DNA of 64,000 nucleotides from NCBI RefSeq assembly GCF_000012745.1, contig NC_007404.1, positions 2,108,001 to 2,172,000 on the forward strand. Reading direction: 5' to 3'. The position numbers and the translations under genes are program-made. The notes under the pieces are model-generated. The model was not told the DNA's origin. It made no database searches and saw only the letters and a program-made list of their open reading frames with translations. This stretch comes from Thiobacillus denitrificans ATCC 25259. Lineage in GTDB: Bacteria; Pseudomonadota; Gammaproteobacteria; Burkholderiales; Thiobacillaceae. Below, piece after piece: positions 18,900 through 27,608 of this stretch (the stretch's first letter is position 1; the number at the start of each line of letters is the position of its first letter).

Positions 18900-18961
18900 G
18901 CGCAGCGTGCCTGGCCGGGCGGGGCACGGCCCTGCCCGAGCCCCGGTCAGCCTACCCCGGA

Positions 18962-19429
18962 TCAGTCTGCTACCGCGCCAGGGGGCGCAGGCACCAGCAA
19001 CACCGGCACCGGCGATAAACGCGCGATCTGCTCGGCCGCGCTGCCGAGCACAAGGCGCTGGAAACCGCGCCGGCCGTGCGTCCCGAGCACCACGAGATCG
19101 GCCGGCCAGCGGGCCGCCTCCTTGACGATCGCTTCTTCCACGCGCTGCACCGGGGTTTCGGTCTCGATCACTGCGGCCTCCGCGTCGAATCCGGCCTGGC
19201 GAACCGTGTCGAGCGCGGCGGCGACGATTCTTTCGCCGACGCCGTGGCGCGCTGCCGTGAGCGCTTCGACATCGACCGCGAGTTCCGGACCGAGCGTGAG
19301 CCAGCTCATGTCGATCACGTGAACGACGCGCAGGCGCGCCGCGAGGCCTTGCGCCAGCGCGATCGCTTGTTGCAAGGCGTGGCGCGAGGTGTCGCTGTCG
19401 TCGACTGCAACCAGGATGTTCGAATACAT
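18962..19429 (-). CDS. Universal stress protein, UspA family
   Basis: A 155-aa cytoplasmic protein with one Usp domain. It starts MYSNILVAVDDSDTSRHA and ends with the ATP-binding signature VLGTHGRRGFQRLVLGSAAE, which has the G-x2-G-x9-G(S/T) pattern of the ATP-binding subclass. It is usually linked to stress or growth arrest, with no defined substrate. It lies alone, 130 bases downstream of the small secreted protein gene and separated from it by a terminator. Confidence 0.93.
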   Translation of the reverse strand: MYSNILVAVDDSDTSRHALQQAIALAQGLAARLRVVHVIDMSWLTLGPELAVDVEALTAARHGVGERIVAAALDTVRQAGFDAEAAVIETETPVQRVEEAIVKEAARWPADLVVLGTHGRRGFQRLVLGSAAEQIARLSPVPVLLVPAPPGAVAD

Positions 19430-19501
19430 GGGCCCTTTTCTCCTTTTCGCCTGAAAACGCTATGTCCCGGCCCGCCGAGCGGTCTTGCAGGCCGTCGCCT
19501 C

Positions 19502-19530
19502 AAAAAAAAACGGGGTCGCCGCCCCGTTTT
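19502..19530 (-). terminator. Rho-independent terminator, possibly bidirectional
   Basis: A stem AAAACGGGG/CCCCGTTTT with a 6-base loop. On the minus strand it is followed by a nine-T run, ending transcription of the two small genes at 19560-20042. On the plus strand only four T residues follow. Confidence 0.8.
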
Positions 19531-19559
19531 CTTCGTTGCCGTCGCCCACGGCCGACGCC

Positions 19560-19826
19560 TCAGTTGGCCGGCGTCGTCGTGCGCAGCCTGGCCTTGATCG
19601 GATCGCCGACCTTGTACCCCTCGAGCGTTTCGCGCGACGCCTGAAACTCGTGCACGGTGCCGTCGATCGCCCGTATTCTGAGCTTGCCCTGCTCGAGGTC
19701 GACCTCGGCGACCTGGCCCTCGATCGTCTGCGGCGTCGCCACGCCGGTCTCCTCGGCCAGCACCTGTGCAGCGGGCAGCATCAGGCTCAGCGCCAAAGCT
19801 CCCATAAACAGTTTCCCGTTCTTCAT
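19560..19826 (-). CDS. Small secreted protein of unknown function
   Basis: An 88-aa protein with a Sec signal peptide (MKNGKLFMGALALSL..., cleavage near VLA, residue 24). The mature part of about 64 residues has the pattern IEGQVAEVDLEQGKLRIRA followed by VHEFQASRETLEGYKVGDPI, a short beta-rich fold like small periplasmic OB-type or DUF1344-like proteins. I do not recognise it with certainty. It is 9 bases downstream of a glycine-zipper lipoprotein gene and shares its terminator, so both probably act in the envelope. Confidence 0.75.
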   Translation of the reverse strand: MKNGKLFMGALALSLMLPAAQVLAEETGVATPQTIEGQVAEVDLEQGKLRIRAIDGTVHEFQASRETLEGYKVGDPIKARLRTTTPAN

Positions 19827-19835
19827 GGCCGTCTC

Positions 19836-20042
19836 TTACTTGGTGATGTCGTAGATCGCGCCGGCCGCGGCGCCGACGCCGGTGCCGATCAGCGCGCCCT
19901 TTTTCGCGCCATAACCCGTGCCCGCCCCGATCGCCGCGCCGGCGCCAGCGCCGACCGCCGCGCCCGTCGCGGTACCGCAGGCAGACGAACTCAGGGCAAG
20001 GGCCAATACCCCGGCCGCTGCGATCGCTTTCATAGTGTTCAT
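19836..20042 (-). CDS. Glycine-zipper lipoprotein, small
   Basis: A 68-aa protein with a lipoprotein signal: MNTMKAIAAAGVLALALSSS followed by lipobox SSAC, lipidation at Cys22. The mature part is almost entirely Gly/Ala zipper repeats (GAAVGAGAGAAIGAGTGYG), as in outer-membrane glycine-zipper (YMGG/OmpA-like) lipoproteins. The start ATG 20042 has GGAGGG 8 bases upstream. The long open frame extending to 20615 on the same strand is antisense reading of folA. Function is unknown; membrane association is likely. Confidence 0.8.
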   Translation of the reverse strand: MNTMKAIAAAGVLALALSSSACGTATGAAVGAGAGAAIGAGTGYGAKKGALIGTGVGAAAGAIYDITK

Positions 20043-20194
20043 CGGTGCGCCCTCCGTAGATCGGGTCCCCACGTCGCAAGGAACGGCGTCGAACCGCCGG
20101 GCCTTGTATGTTTTTCTAGTCGATGCGACGCGGCCTGTCAAAGCGGCTTGGCGCAAGCGCAGCGGGGGGCTGCCCGTGTTCCGCCCCTCGGCCG

Positions 20195-20698
20195 TCAGCG
20201 GCGTTCGTACACGACGAAGTCGAAGCGCAGCACGTCGCCTTTCTCGCCCACGTGCGAGGCGCGCGAGATTTCGCGGAACGCCGCCCGGTCGAACTCGGGA
20301 AACCAGGCATCGCCCTCGGGCTCGGCGTCGACTTCGGTCAGATACAGGCGATCGGCGAGCGGAATCGCCTGCGCATAGAGCTCGGCGCCGCCGATGAAGA
20401 AGATTTCGTCGGCGCCCTGGCATAGCGCGATCGCCGCCGGCATCGACGCCGCGACGAGGCAGCCGTCGGGCCGGTAGTCGGCGTTGCGGGTGATGACGAC
20501 GTTGGTGCGCCGCGGCAAGGGCCGCCCGAGCGACTCGAAGGTCTTGCGCCCCATCAGGACGGGATGGTCGAGCGTCAGCGCCTTGAAGTGGGCGAGGTCT
20601 TCGGGCAGACGCCACGGCAGCCGGTTCTCGATGCCGATGACGCGATTCTTTGCCAGCGCGGCGATGACGCTCACGCGCGGCTGCCCCGTCCCGCTCAT
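20195..20698 (-). CDS. folA: Dihydrofolate reductase
   Basis: Reduces dihydrofolate to tetrahydrofolate with NADPH. The 167-aa protein has [26 protein letters not shown], shown here in pieces: [14 protein letters not shown] is the substrate-site signature with the catalytic acidic residue after the W-R-L-P loop. [14 protein letters not shown] and [14 protein letters not shown] follow as NADPH-binding segments. It starts inside the thyA stop (4-base overlap), so it uses the dihydrofolate that ThyA produces. Confidence 0.97.
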   Translation of the reverse strand: MSGTGQPRVSVIAALAKNRVIGIENRLPWRLPEDLAHFKALTLDHPVLMGRKTFESLGRPLPRRTNVVITRNADYRPDGCLVAASMPAAIALCQGADEIFFIGGAELYAQAIPLADRLYLTEVDAEPEGDAWFPEFDRAAFREISRASHVGEKGDVLRFDFVVYERR

Positions 20699-21489
20699 AC
20701 CGCGACCGGCGCCTTGATCGCCGGGTGCGGGTCGTAGCCGCCGAGCGTGAAATCCTCGAAGCGAAAGCCGAAGATGTCGGTCACGTCGGGATTGAGCGTC
20801 ATCGTGGGCAGCGGGCGCGGTTCGCGGGAAAGCTGCTCGCGCGCCTGCTCCAAGTGGTTCACGTAGAGGTGGGCGTCACCGAGCGTATGTACGAAGTCAC
20901 CCGGCTTCAGGCCCGTCACCTGCGCCATCATCAGTGTCAGCAGCGCGTAGGAGGCGATGTTGAACGGCACGCCGAGGAAGATGTCGGCGCTGCGCTGGTA
21001 GAGCTGGCAACTCAACCTGCCTTCGGCAACGTAGAACTGGAAGAACGCGTGGCAGGGCGCCAGCGCCATCCTGTCGAGGTCGGCAACGTTCCACGCCGAG
21101 ACGATGATGCGGCGCGAATCGGGGTTGGTCCTGAGCGTCTTCACGGCCTCGGCGATCTGGTCGATCACCCCGCCGTCGGCTTTAGGCCACGAACGCCACT
21201 GATGGCCGTAGACCGGGCCGAGATCGCCGTTCTCGTCGGCCCACTCGTCCCAGATCGAGACGCCGTTTTCCTTCAGATAGCGGATGTTCGTGTCGCCCTG
21301 GAGAAACCATAGCAGTTCGTGAACGATCGAGCGCAGGTGACATTTCTTGGTCGTGACGAGCGGAAAGCCCGCGGCAAGGTCGTAGCGCGTCTGCCAGCCG
21401 AAGACCGACAGGGTGCCGGTGCCGGTGCGGTCGTCTTTGCGTGTGCCGTGCTCAAGCACGTGGCGCATCAGGTCGAGATAGGGTTTCAT
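20695..21489 (-). CDS. thyA: Thymidylate synthase
   Basis: Methylates dUMP to dTMP using methylenetetrahydrofolate. The 264-aa protein is exactly the usual length of E. coli-type ThyA. The catalytic Cys is in [12 protein letters not shown], and [19 protein letters not shown] and [11 protein letters not shown] are the familiar phosphate/substrate and C-terminal motifs. It overlaps the upstream peptidase-like lipoprotein gene and folA by 4 bases each, making a coupled operon. Confidence 0.98.
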   Translation of the reverse strand: MKPYLDLMRHVLEHGTRKDDRTGTGTLSVFGWQTRYDLAAGFPLVTTKKCHLRSIVHELLWFLQGDTNIRYLKENGVSIWDEWADENGDLGPVYGHQWRSWPKADGGVIDQIAEAVKTLRTNPDSRRIIVSAWNVADLDRMALAPCHAFFQFYVAEGRLSCQLYQRSADIFLGVPFNIASYALLTLMMAQVTGLKPGDFVHTLGDAHLYVNHLEQAREQLSREPRPLPTMTLNPDVTDIFGFRFEDFTLGGYDPHPAIKAPVAV

Positions 21490-22340
21490 GGAGAACCTGG
21501 ATTGGGGTTGGCGGAGGCGGCCTGGATCGACCCGCCGGCGACCGCCGGTACGGCGGGCGGTGCGCCGTCGAAAAACCCGGCGAGGCGCGTCGCGGGCGAC
21601 TGTCCATAGACGTTCCAGAACGCGATTTCGAAATCCTCGTCATTCTGCACGGACAGCACCAGTTCGCGAAAGCGGCTTTCGTCCTGCGCCTTGAGCCAGC
21701 CGACGAGCATCATCGACTGGCGATAGAAGCCGTAGGGATCGAGGCCGGCGGCCGCAGCGCGATGCCGCCTGTCGCGCGTGTCGCGCGCGCCGACTTCGAT
21801 GCGGCGGCCCGCCCCGATTGCAGCGCGGACCTGCGCGTCGCTCGCGTATTCGGCGCCGCCACCGTGGGCGGTCAACGACGCCCAGCCTTCGTGGAACCAG
21901 ACGGGCACGGTGCTGTGGTAGTAGCCGATGCGCTGGCCGAGATGGAGATGCGCGAGTTCATGGGTCAGGAGCCCGGCGAGCCGGTGCTTTTCGCGGCCAT
22001 CGAGCTTGGGCGAGAGGAAGAGGCGGTTGTCGGGAACGACGGCCGCCGAGAGCTTCGGCGTCAGCACGTAACGCCCGAAGCAGGCCTCGCTGCCGCAGAC
22101 GTGGACGCGCAGGGCGCGGGCGAAGCGCCGGTAGTGAGCCGCCTCGACTGCCGCGACCGCGGCCGGCAGAGCCGCCGCCACGCGCGCGCCGTAGGCCTCG
22201 AAGCCAGGCTCGACCCAGACGCGCGCATCGGCCTCCGACTGCACGAAGCCCTCGATCGGCGCCCGCGCACGCGGATCGCTGACGGTCAGGGCACAGCCTT
22301 GCAGCACGGCAAGCACGCCGGCCAGGACGGCGGTTCTCAC
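21486..22340 (-). CDS. Putative lipoprotein metallopeptidase (gluzincin-like, HExxH)
   Basis: A 284-aa predicted lipoprotein. GTG 22340 (overlapping the bpt stop as GTGA) gives a signal with lipobox LQGC near residue 14. The centre carries [12 protein letters not shown], an HExxH zinc motif, and 20 residues later WFHEGWASL, whose Glu fits the third zinc ligand of gluzincins. A longer open frame to 22484 lies inside bpt and lacks homologous sequence. The substrate is unknown. Its place between bpt and thyA is probably operon convenience. The catalytic motif is clear; the family name is not. Confidence 0.75.
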   Translation of the reverse strand: MRTAVLAGVLAVLQGCALTVSDPRARAPIEGFVQSEADARVWVEPGFEAYGARVAAALPAAVAAVEAAHYRRFARALRVHVCGSEACFGRYVLTPKLSAAVVPDNRLFLSPKLDGREKHRLAGLLTHELAHLHLGQRIGYYHSTVPVWFHEGWASLTAHGGGAEYASDAQVRAAIGAGRRIEVGARDTRDRRHRAAAAGLDPYGFYRQSMMLVGWLKAQDESRFRELVLSVQNDEDFEIAFWNVYGQSPATRLAGFFDGAPPAVPAVAGGSIQAASANPNPGSP

Positions 22341-23059
22341 GCCTCGAGGGCCTGCCAGCTGCCGTCGACCAAGCCCTGCAGCGGCGGATACTGTTTCTTG
22401 TACGCCATCTTGCGGCTCTCGCCGATCCAGTAGCCGAGGTAGAGATAGGGCAGGTCGAGGCGCTTTGCGAGTTCGATCTGCCACAGCACGCCGTAGACGC
22501 CGAGGCTGTCCTGCTCGCGCGCCGGATCGAAAAAGGTGTAGACCGCCGACAGGCCATCGTCGACCTGGTCGATGACCGCGACCATCACCACCGCGTCGCC
22601 GTCGCGGAATTCGACGAGCACCGAATCGACGTTGGACGACAGCAGGAACTGGGTGTATTGCTCGGGGCCGTCGCGGTCCATGCCGCCGCCGGCATGGCGG
22701 CTGCCGAGATAGGCGCGGTAGAGCGCGTAATGCTCGTCCTTGAAATCGAGCGGCAGGAAGCGCGCGGCGAGCCCGCGATTACGCTTGAGACAGCGGCGCT
22801 GGGTGCGATTGGGAACGAAACCCGAAACGTCGACACGGACAGGCACGCAGGCCTGGCAGCCTTCGCAATTGGGCCGGTAGGTGAACTGGCCGCTACGCCG
22901 GAAGCCGGCGCGGATCAGCGCGCCGTAGGCATGATGGTCGATCAGGTGGGTCGGCGTGGCGACCTGCGAACGGGCGAGCCGGCCCGGGAGGTAACTGCAG
23001 TCGTATTGCGCGGTCAGGTAGAACTGGATGCGCTGAAAAGGCGGTTCGGTCGGGTGCAT
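22337..23059 (-). CDS. bpt: Aspartate/glutamate leucyltransferase (N-end rule)
   Basis: Transfers Leu from Leu-tRNA to proteins with N-terminal Asp or Glu, marking them for ClpAP. The 240-aa protein has the paired Cys region [30 protein letters not shown] and [17 protein letters not shown], all characteristic of Bpt/Ate. It starts on the last base of the aat stop codon, so the two N-degron transferases are directly coupled. Confidence 0.96.
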   Translation of the reverse strand: MHPTEPPFQRIQFYLTAQYDCSYLPGRLARSQVATPTHLIDHHAYGALIRAGFRRSGQFTYRPNCEGCQACVPVRVDVSGFVPNRTQRRCLKRNRGLAARFLPLDFKDEHYALYRAYLGSRHAGGGMDRDGPEQYTQFLLSSNVDSVLVEFRDGDAVVMVAVIDQVDDGLSAVYTFFDPAREQDSLGVYGVLWQIELAKRLDLPYLYLGYWIGESRKMAYKKQYPPLQGLVDGSWQALEA

Positions 23060-23745
23060 CAGCTGTCAAACGTCCAGGGCCCGGGCAGATGCGGCAAGTT
23101 TACCAATTCGGCCAGCCGCGCTGTGAAGTCGGCGCGCGGAATCGGACGCGCGCCCATGCTGGCGAGGTGCGGCGTTTCCATCTGGCAGTCGATCAGGCCA
23201 AATCCCCAGCGCTCGAGCTGCCTCGCGAGCCGGACCAGCGCGACTTTCGACGCATCGGGCTCGCGGCTGAACATCGACTCGCCGTAGAACATGCGGCCGA
23301 TCGCGACGCCGTAGAGCCCGCCGACGAGCCGGCCGTCGCGCCAGGTCTCGATCGAATGCGCGTAGCCCGCGTCGAACAGGCGACCGTAGGCGGCGATCAT
23401 CGGCGCCGAGATCCAGGTCCCCCACGCGCCTTCGCGCGGCGCCCCGCAGGCGCGCATCACCTCGATGAACGCGCTGTCGACACGCAGTTCGAAACCGGCG
23501 TTGCGCAGCCGCTTGGCGAGCGAGCGGGTGACGCGGATCTCGGCGGGCGGCAGCACCATGCGCGGATCGGGGCTCCACCACTGGATCGGCTCGCGCGGGT
23601 TGAACCAGGGAAAGATGCCGTGGCGATAGGCGTCGAGCAGTCGCTCTTGCGAGAGGTCTCCGCCGATCGCCAGCAGCCCGTTCGGGTCGACCAGCGCGGT
23701 CTCCACGGGCGGGAAATACGACGCGTTCGTGAAGGGCTCCTTCAT
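23059..23745 (-). CDS. aat: Leucyl/phenylalanyl-tRNA--protein transferase
   Basis: Adds Leu or Phe to proteins with N-terminal Lys or Arg. The 228-aa protein has [20 protein letters not shown] near the start, then [21 protein letters not shown] (split across the active site) and [17 protein letters not shown]. Length is standard. It is the first gene of the run aat-bpt-peptidase-thyA-folA on the minus strand. Confidence 0.97.
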   Translation of the reverse strand: MKEPFTNASYFPPVETALVDPNGLLAIGGDLSQERLLDAYRHGIFPWFNPREPIQWWSPDPRMVLPPAEIRVTRSLAKRLRNAGFELRVDSAFIEVMRACGAPREGAWGTWISAPMIAAYGRLFDAGYAHSIETWRDGRLVGGLYGVAIGRMFYGESMFSREPDASKVALVRLARQLERWGFGLIDCQMETPHLASMGARPIPRADFTARLAELVNLPHLPGPWTFDS

Positions 23746-23784
23746 GCCGTCATGGTAGCGGAATCGTGTTCGCTCGAAATCCGC

Positions 23785-23813
23785 TTGCCACGTCAGGATA
23801 AGTTAATTATGAT
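23785..23813 (+). promoter_or_regulatory. Sigma-70 promoter candidate upstream of the ccoI leader
   Basis: TTGCCA, a 17-base spacer, then TATGAT, close to consensus and in a locally AT-rich stretch. It would start a transcript near 23820, about 345 bases before the ccoI start codon. Confidence 0.6.
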
Positions 23814-23881
23814 ATGCGCATCTTCAATGCTGCTATCTGGCGGAAGCTTGAACGGATGGCGAGGCCCCGACGGCTCGCTTT

Positions 23882-24205
23882 TATAATCGCCCGTTTAAGC
23901 GTGAGGAAACGCCTGCGAGGCGAACCTCACCCGGCAACCTGCGGCAGCGAAGAATGGCGATAGCAAATGCAACGTGTAAACCCACCCCAGTGACGCCAGG
24001 GTCAAAAGCCTGGGCGTCCGGTTCGCCGGCCGGGACATCTACCCCCTGCCCCAGGGTTCCGGCAACCGATTTCAGCGCTGCAAACGAGTTGTGCTCGACG
24101 CCAGCGACCGGTCCGACCTCTCTCCCGGGCCTGTCGTGCTCCAGCGTCCTCCTGCGGGGCGATTCGTGAGTTCTTCTCCTTTACTCACGGACGCCCCGGT
24201 TTTTT
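23882..24205 (+). ncRNA. Structured leader or small RNA upstream of ccoI
   Basis: The 420 bases between aat and ccoI hold no convincing gene. A perfect TATAAT at 23882-23887 opens a structured stretch: a hairpin at 23901-23930 (GTGAGG paired with CCTCAC around an inner CGCC/GGCG stem), a hairpin at about 23991-24019 (ACGCCAGG with CCTGGGCGT), a CCGG-TTCG-CCGG tetraloop just after, and a terminator at the 3' end. GTGAGG (23901) can also pair with CTCACG (24184), and CCTCAC (23925) with CGTGAG (24165), so alternative folds could open or close the terminator. It matches no riboswitch family I know by sequence. Confidence 0.55.
24156..24205 (+). terminator. Intrinsic terminator/attenuator overlapping the ccoI start
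   Basis: GGGGCG and CGTGAG pair with CTCACG and CGCCCC, giving 12 bp in two perfect blocks, followed by GG and six T residues (24200-24205). The GTG start codon of ccoI lies inside the upper stem, so the hairpin could block both elongation and translation. Confidence 0.75.
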
Positions 24206-26670
24206 CGGAGGGCTGCTTCCATTGCGGCCTCCCGGTTCCCGCCGGTGCCCGCTACCCGATCGAATTCGAAGGCCAGACCAAGGACGCGTGCTGCCGCGGC
24301 TGTCAGGCGGTCGCGCAGACGATCATCGACAGCGGCCAGAGCGCGTACTACCACCACCGCACGGCGCTGCCGGCAACCGCGCGCGAAGCCGAGGCCGAAC
24401 TCGCCCAGCTCGGGCTCTACGACCTGCCCGAAATCCAGGAAAGCTTCGTGCGGGTGGAGGCCGAAAACGTCCGCGAAGCCGCGCTGATCCTCGAAAACAT
24501 CGTCTGCGCGGCGTGCATCTGGCTCAACGAGCGCCACATTGCAGCACTGCCAGGCGTGCTCTCGGTCGAGATCAACTATGCGACGCGGCGCGCGCGCGTG
24601 CGCTGGGACAACAGCCGCATCCAGCTCTCGGCGATCCTCAAGGCCGTGTCCGACATCGGCTACATCGCCCACCCCTTCGACCCCGGCCGCTCCGACGACC
24701 TCTACAAGCGCGAACGCAACACCGCGATCAAGCGGCTCGCGATCGCCGGCCTCGGCATGATGCAGGTCATGATGTACGCCTTGCCGACCTACACGGCGAC
24801 CGACATGACCGAGGACATCCGCCTCCTGATGCGCTGGGCGAGCCTGGTCCTCACGATTCCGGTCGTCGTCTATTCGGCCTGGCCCTTCTTCATCGGCGCC
24901 TGGCGCGACCTCAAGCGCAGGGCGCTCGGCATGGACGTGCCGGTCGCGCTCGGCGTCGGCACGGCCTTCGTCGCCAGCGTCTACAGCACTTTCTCGAGCG
25001 AGGGCGAGGTCTATTACGACTCGGTCACGATGTTCATCTTCCTGCTGCTGACCGGCCGCTTCCTCGAAATGAACGCGCGCCGACGCGCCGGCGCCGCGGT
25101 CGAGGAACTGGTCAAGCTGATTCCGGCAGCGACGACGCGGCTGCCGGCCTGGCCGGCGCGTGACGAGGAGAAGGTGCCGGTGGCACGGCTCACGGTCGGC
25201 GACCACGTACTGGTCCGTCCGGGCGAGACGCTGCCGGCCGACGGCGTCGTCGTCGAGGGCGAGAGCGCCGTCAGCGAGGCGATGCTGACCGGCGAATCGC
25301 AGCCGATCGCCAAGCGGGTCGACGCGAAGGTCGTCGGCGGCAGCCTCAACGAGGCGAGCCCGCTCGTCGTGCGCGTCGAGAAGCTCGGCGCCGACACCCG
25401 GCTCGCGTCGATCGTCCGCCTGCTCGACCGCGCGCAGAGCGAGAAGCCGCGCATCGGCCAGCTCGCCGACCGCGCCGCCGGCTGGTTCGTCGGCCTCCTG
25501 CTCGTGATCACGGCGGCGGTCGGCCTCGCCTGGTACGCGATCGACCCGTCGAAGGTGCTGTGGATCGTGGTCTCGATCCTCGTCGTCACCTGCCCCTGCG
25601 CGCTGGGCCTCGCGACCCCGGCCGCGCTCACCACCGCGACCGGCCGCCTGACGCGCCTCGGCCTGCTGACGACGCGCGGCCATGCACTCGAGACGCTGGC
25701 GCGCGCCACCGACCTCGTGCTCGACAAAACCGGCACGCTGACCCACGGCAGCCTGAGCGTCGCGCGCGTGGTCACGCTGGGCCACCGCACCGAAGCCGAG
25801 GTGCGCGGGCTGGCGGCCGCGCTCGAGGCGGGCTCCGAGCATCCGATCTCGCGCGCGCTGCGTGAAGGCGCCGACGCCGGGCTGCGCGCCGACGCGATCC
25901 GCAACACGCCAGGGCGCGGCGTCGAGGGAACGGTCGCCGGGCGCGCCTACCGCCTCGGCTCTCCGCGCTTCACCGCAGAGAGCGACACGCCCCCGCGTCC
26001 GCCCGCCACCGACACGGGCGAGCACCCTAACGGGCATGAAAGCTGGGTCGCGCTGGCCGAAGACGGCGCGCTGATCGCGTGGTTCGCGCTCGCCGACACC
26101 CCGCGCGCCGACGCGGCAACCGCGCTTGCGGCCTTGCAGGCACAGGGCTTGCACCTGCATCTGGTGTCCGGCGACGCCGAGCCCGCGGTGAAAGCCCTCG
26201 CGCAGGCGCTCGGCATCACCAGCTGGCGCGCCGGCGCGCTGCCCGAAGACAAGCTCGCCTACGTCAAGGCCTTGCAGCAGCAGGGGCGCATCGTCGCCAT
26301 GGTCGGCGACGGCATCAACGACGCGCCGGTGCTGGCCGGCGCCGAAATATCGATCGCGATGGGCGAAGGCGCGGACGTCGCGCAGGCCGCGGCCGACATG
26401 GTGATGCTCGGCAGCCGGCTGACGACGCTGTCCGAAGGCGTCGCGCTCGCCCGCAAGACGCAACGCATCATTCGCGAGAATCTCGGCTGGGCGCTGGGCT
26501 ACAACCTGATCGCGATTCCCGCGGCCGCACTCGGCTACGTCACACCGTGGATCGCCGGCATCGGCATGTCGGCAAGCTCGCTGCTCGTCGTGTTGAACGC
26601 CTTGCGGCTGTCGGACTTCAAGCAGTCGACCGCGGACGCCCCGCGCGCCGCCGAAGCTGCACTACGCTGA
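24166..26670 (+). CDS. ccoI: Copper-translocating P-type ATPase for cbb3 oxidase assembly (CcoI/FixI)
   Basis: An 834-aa P1B-type ATPase that supplies copper for cbb3 cytochrome oxidase. An N-terminal Cys motif CFHCGLPVP is followed by a metal-binding domain (with IVCAACIWL), the membrane CPC motif in TCPCALGLATP, the phosphorylation site DKTGTLTHG, the SEHPISRAL motif and the hinge GDGINDAPVLAGA. I chose GTG 24166 (start of VSSSPLLTDAPVF), not the GTG at 24091, because homologues start shortly before CxxCG. The gene is followed after 1 base by ccoS. The structural oxidase genes are not in the window. Confidence 0.93.
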   Translation: MSSSPLLTDAPVFSEGCFHCGLPVPAGARYPIEFEGQTKDACCRGCQAVAQTIIDSGQSAYYHHRTALPATAREAEAELAQLGLYDLPEIQESFVRVEAENVREAALILENIVCAACIWLNERHIAALPGVLSVEINYATRRARVRWDNSRIQLSAILKAVSDIGYIAHPFDPGRSDDLYKRERNTAIKRLAIAGLGMMQVMMYALPTYTATDMTEDIRLLMRWASLVLTIPVVVYSAWPFFIGAWRDLKRRALGMDVPVALGVGTAFVASVYSTFSSEGEVYYDSVTMFIFLLLTGRFLEMNARRRAGAAVEELVKLIPAATTRLPAWPARDEEKVPVARLTVGDHVLVRPGETLPADGVVVEGESAVSEAMLTGESQPIAKRVDAKVVGGSLNEASPLVVRVEKLGADTRLASIVRLLDRAQSEKPRIGQLADRAAGWFVGLLLVITAAVGLAWYAIDPSKVLWIVVSILVVTCPCALGLATPAALTTATGRLTRLGLLTTRGHALETLARATDLVLDKTGTLTHGSLSVARVVTLGHRTEAEVRGLAAALEAGSEHPISRALREGADAGLRADAIRNTPGRGVEGTVAGRAYRLGSPRFTAESDTPPRPPATDTGEHPNGHESWVALAEDGALIAWFALADTPRADAATALAALQAQGLHLHLVSGDAEPAVKALAQALGITSWRAGALPEDKLAYVKALQQQGRIVAMVGDGINDAPVLAGAEISIAMGEGADVAQAAADMVMLGSRLTTLSEGVALARKTQRIIRENLGWALGYNLIAIPAAALGYVTPWIAGIGMSASSLLVVLNALRLSDFKQSTADAPRAAEAALR

Positions 26671-26671
26671 C

Positions 26672-26875
26672 ATGGATATCCTGATCCTGCTCATTCCGCT
26701 GAGTCTCATCCTTGTCGGCGTCATCGCCTGGGTCATGCTGTGGGCAGCAAAAAGCGGCCAGTTCGACGACCTCGAAGGCCCAGCGCACAGCGTGATCATG
26801 GACGACGACAATCCGCGTGCGCCCGCCCCGCCTCCGCCCGGCGACGGCCCCGGGCGGGACGCGCCGAAATCCTGA
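26672..26875 (+). CDS. ccoS: cbb3 oxidase maturation protein CcoS
   Basis: A 67-aa membrane protein with one N-terminal helix (MDILILLIPLSLILVGVIAW) followed by the family sequence SGQFDDLEGPAHSVIMDDD. CcoS is needed for cofactor insertion into cbb3 oxidase. The tail is Pro/Gly rich. It follows ccoI immediately, the usual arrangement in ccoGHIS clusters. Confidence 0.93.
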   Translation: MDILILLIPLSLILVGVIAWVMLWAAKSGQFDDLEGPAHSVIMDDDNPRAPAPPPPGDGPGRDAPKS

Positions 26876-26897
26876 CCCGCCGACCCAAGGGCCCCGC

Positions 26898-27521
26898 ATG
26901 AACTCGCCGATCCTCTGGTATTTCGCCGACCCGATGTGCTCGTGGTGCTGGGGGTTTTCGCCCGTAATCGAGGCGCTGCGCGAACGCTACGGCGCGCGCC
27001 TGCGCGTCGCGCTCGTGCTCGGCGGCTTGCGGCCCGGCGAGCGCGCGGCGCTCAGCGCGGCGGCCCGCGAAGACATCCTGCATCACTGGCATGCGGTCGC
27101 CGAACGGACCGGCCAGCCTTTCCGCTTCGACGGCGCGCTCGCGCCGGGTTTCGTTTACGACACCGAGCCCGCGAGCCGCGCGGTCGTCGCGGTCGGCGCG
27201 CTCGCACCCGGCCAGATCTTCGCGATGTTCAAGGCGATCCAGCACGCGTTTTACGCCGAGGGACGCGACGTGACGCAGCCCGACGTGCTCGCCGCGCTCG
27301 CCGCCGGCTGCGGCATCGACACCCCGCGCTTCCAACCGGCCTTCGACAGCGACGACGCACGTGCGAAAACGCGCGCGCATTTCCGCCAGGCGCGCGCCGC
27401 CGGCGTGCACGGGTTTCCGGCCTTGATCCTGCAGCAGGACGATCGGCTGACCCGCGTCGGCGAGGGCTGCCAGCCTCGCGAGACGGTCGAGCGCGCGATC
27501 GACGCCTGTCTCAGCGCATGA
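26898..27521 (+). CDS. DsbA-family (FrnE-like) thioredoxin-fold protein
   Basis: A 207-aa cytoplasmic protein with no signal peptide. The segment YFADPMCSWCWGFSPV gives a CSWC redox-type motif at residues 14-17, and GVHGFPALIL contains the cis-Pro loop of the thioredoxin fold. This matches the DsbA/FrnE group (2-hydroxychromene-2-carboxylate isomerase relatives), which includes cytoplasmic disulfide oxidoreductases and GSH-dependent isomerases. ATG 26898 was chosen over the in-frame upstream option because homologues start just before the first strand. The substrate is unknown. Confidence 0.85.
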   Translation: MNSPILWYFADPMCSWCWGFSPVIEALRERYGARLRVALVLGGLRPGERAALSAAAREDILHHWHAVAERTGQPFRFDGALAPGFVYDTEPASRAVVAVGALAPGQIFAMFKAIQHAFYAEGRDVTQPDVLAALAAGCGIDTPRFQPAFDSDDARAKTRAHFRQARAAGVHGFPALILQQDDRLTRVGEGCQPRETVERAIDACLSA

Positions 27522-27551
27522 GCCGCGGACTGCGCGATTTCCCATCCCTTT

Positions 27552-27578
27552 TTGTTCGCCCCCGCTCACCCGTAGAAT
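27552..27578 (+). promoter_or_regulatory. Weak promoter candidate for the cyclophilin gene
   Basis: TTGTTC and TAGAAT with a short 15-base spacer, 31 bases before the ATG at 27609. Confidence 0.3.
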
Positions 27579-27608
27579 GCACGCGTTCCCCTCGCCCGGA
27601 GTGTTCCG

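Noticed and set aside
23954-24169. A possible 71-aa small protein in the ccoI leader
   Set aside because: Ser/Pro/Ala-rich, no ribosome-binding site and no family; the region's strong stems explain it better as RNA.
23882-24205. Known structured RNAs (cobalamin, c-di-GMP, TPP, glycine riboswitches, RNase P, tmRNA, 6S, SRP RNA)
   Set aside because: None of the conserved core sequences of these families is present in the leader.
24181-26463. A 760-aa open frame antisense to ccoI
   Set aside because: Same shadow character; ccoI has all P-type ATPase motifs in the plus-strand frame.
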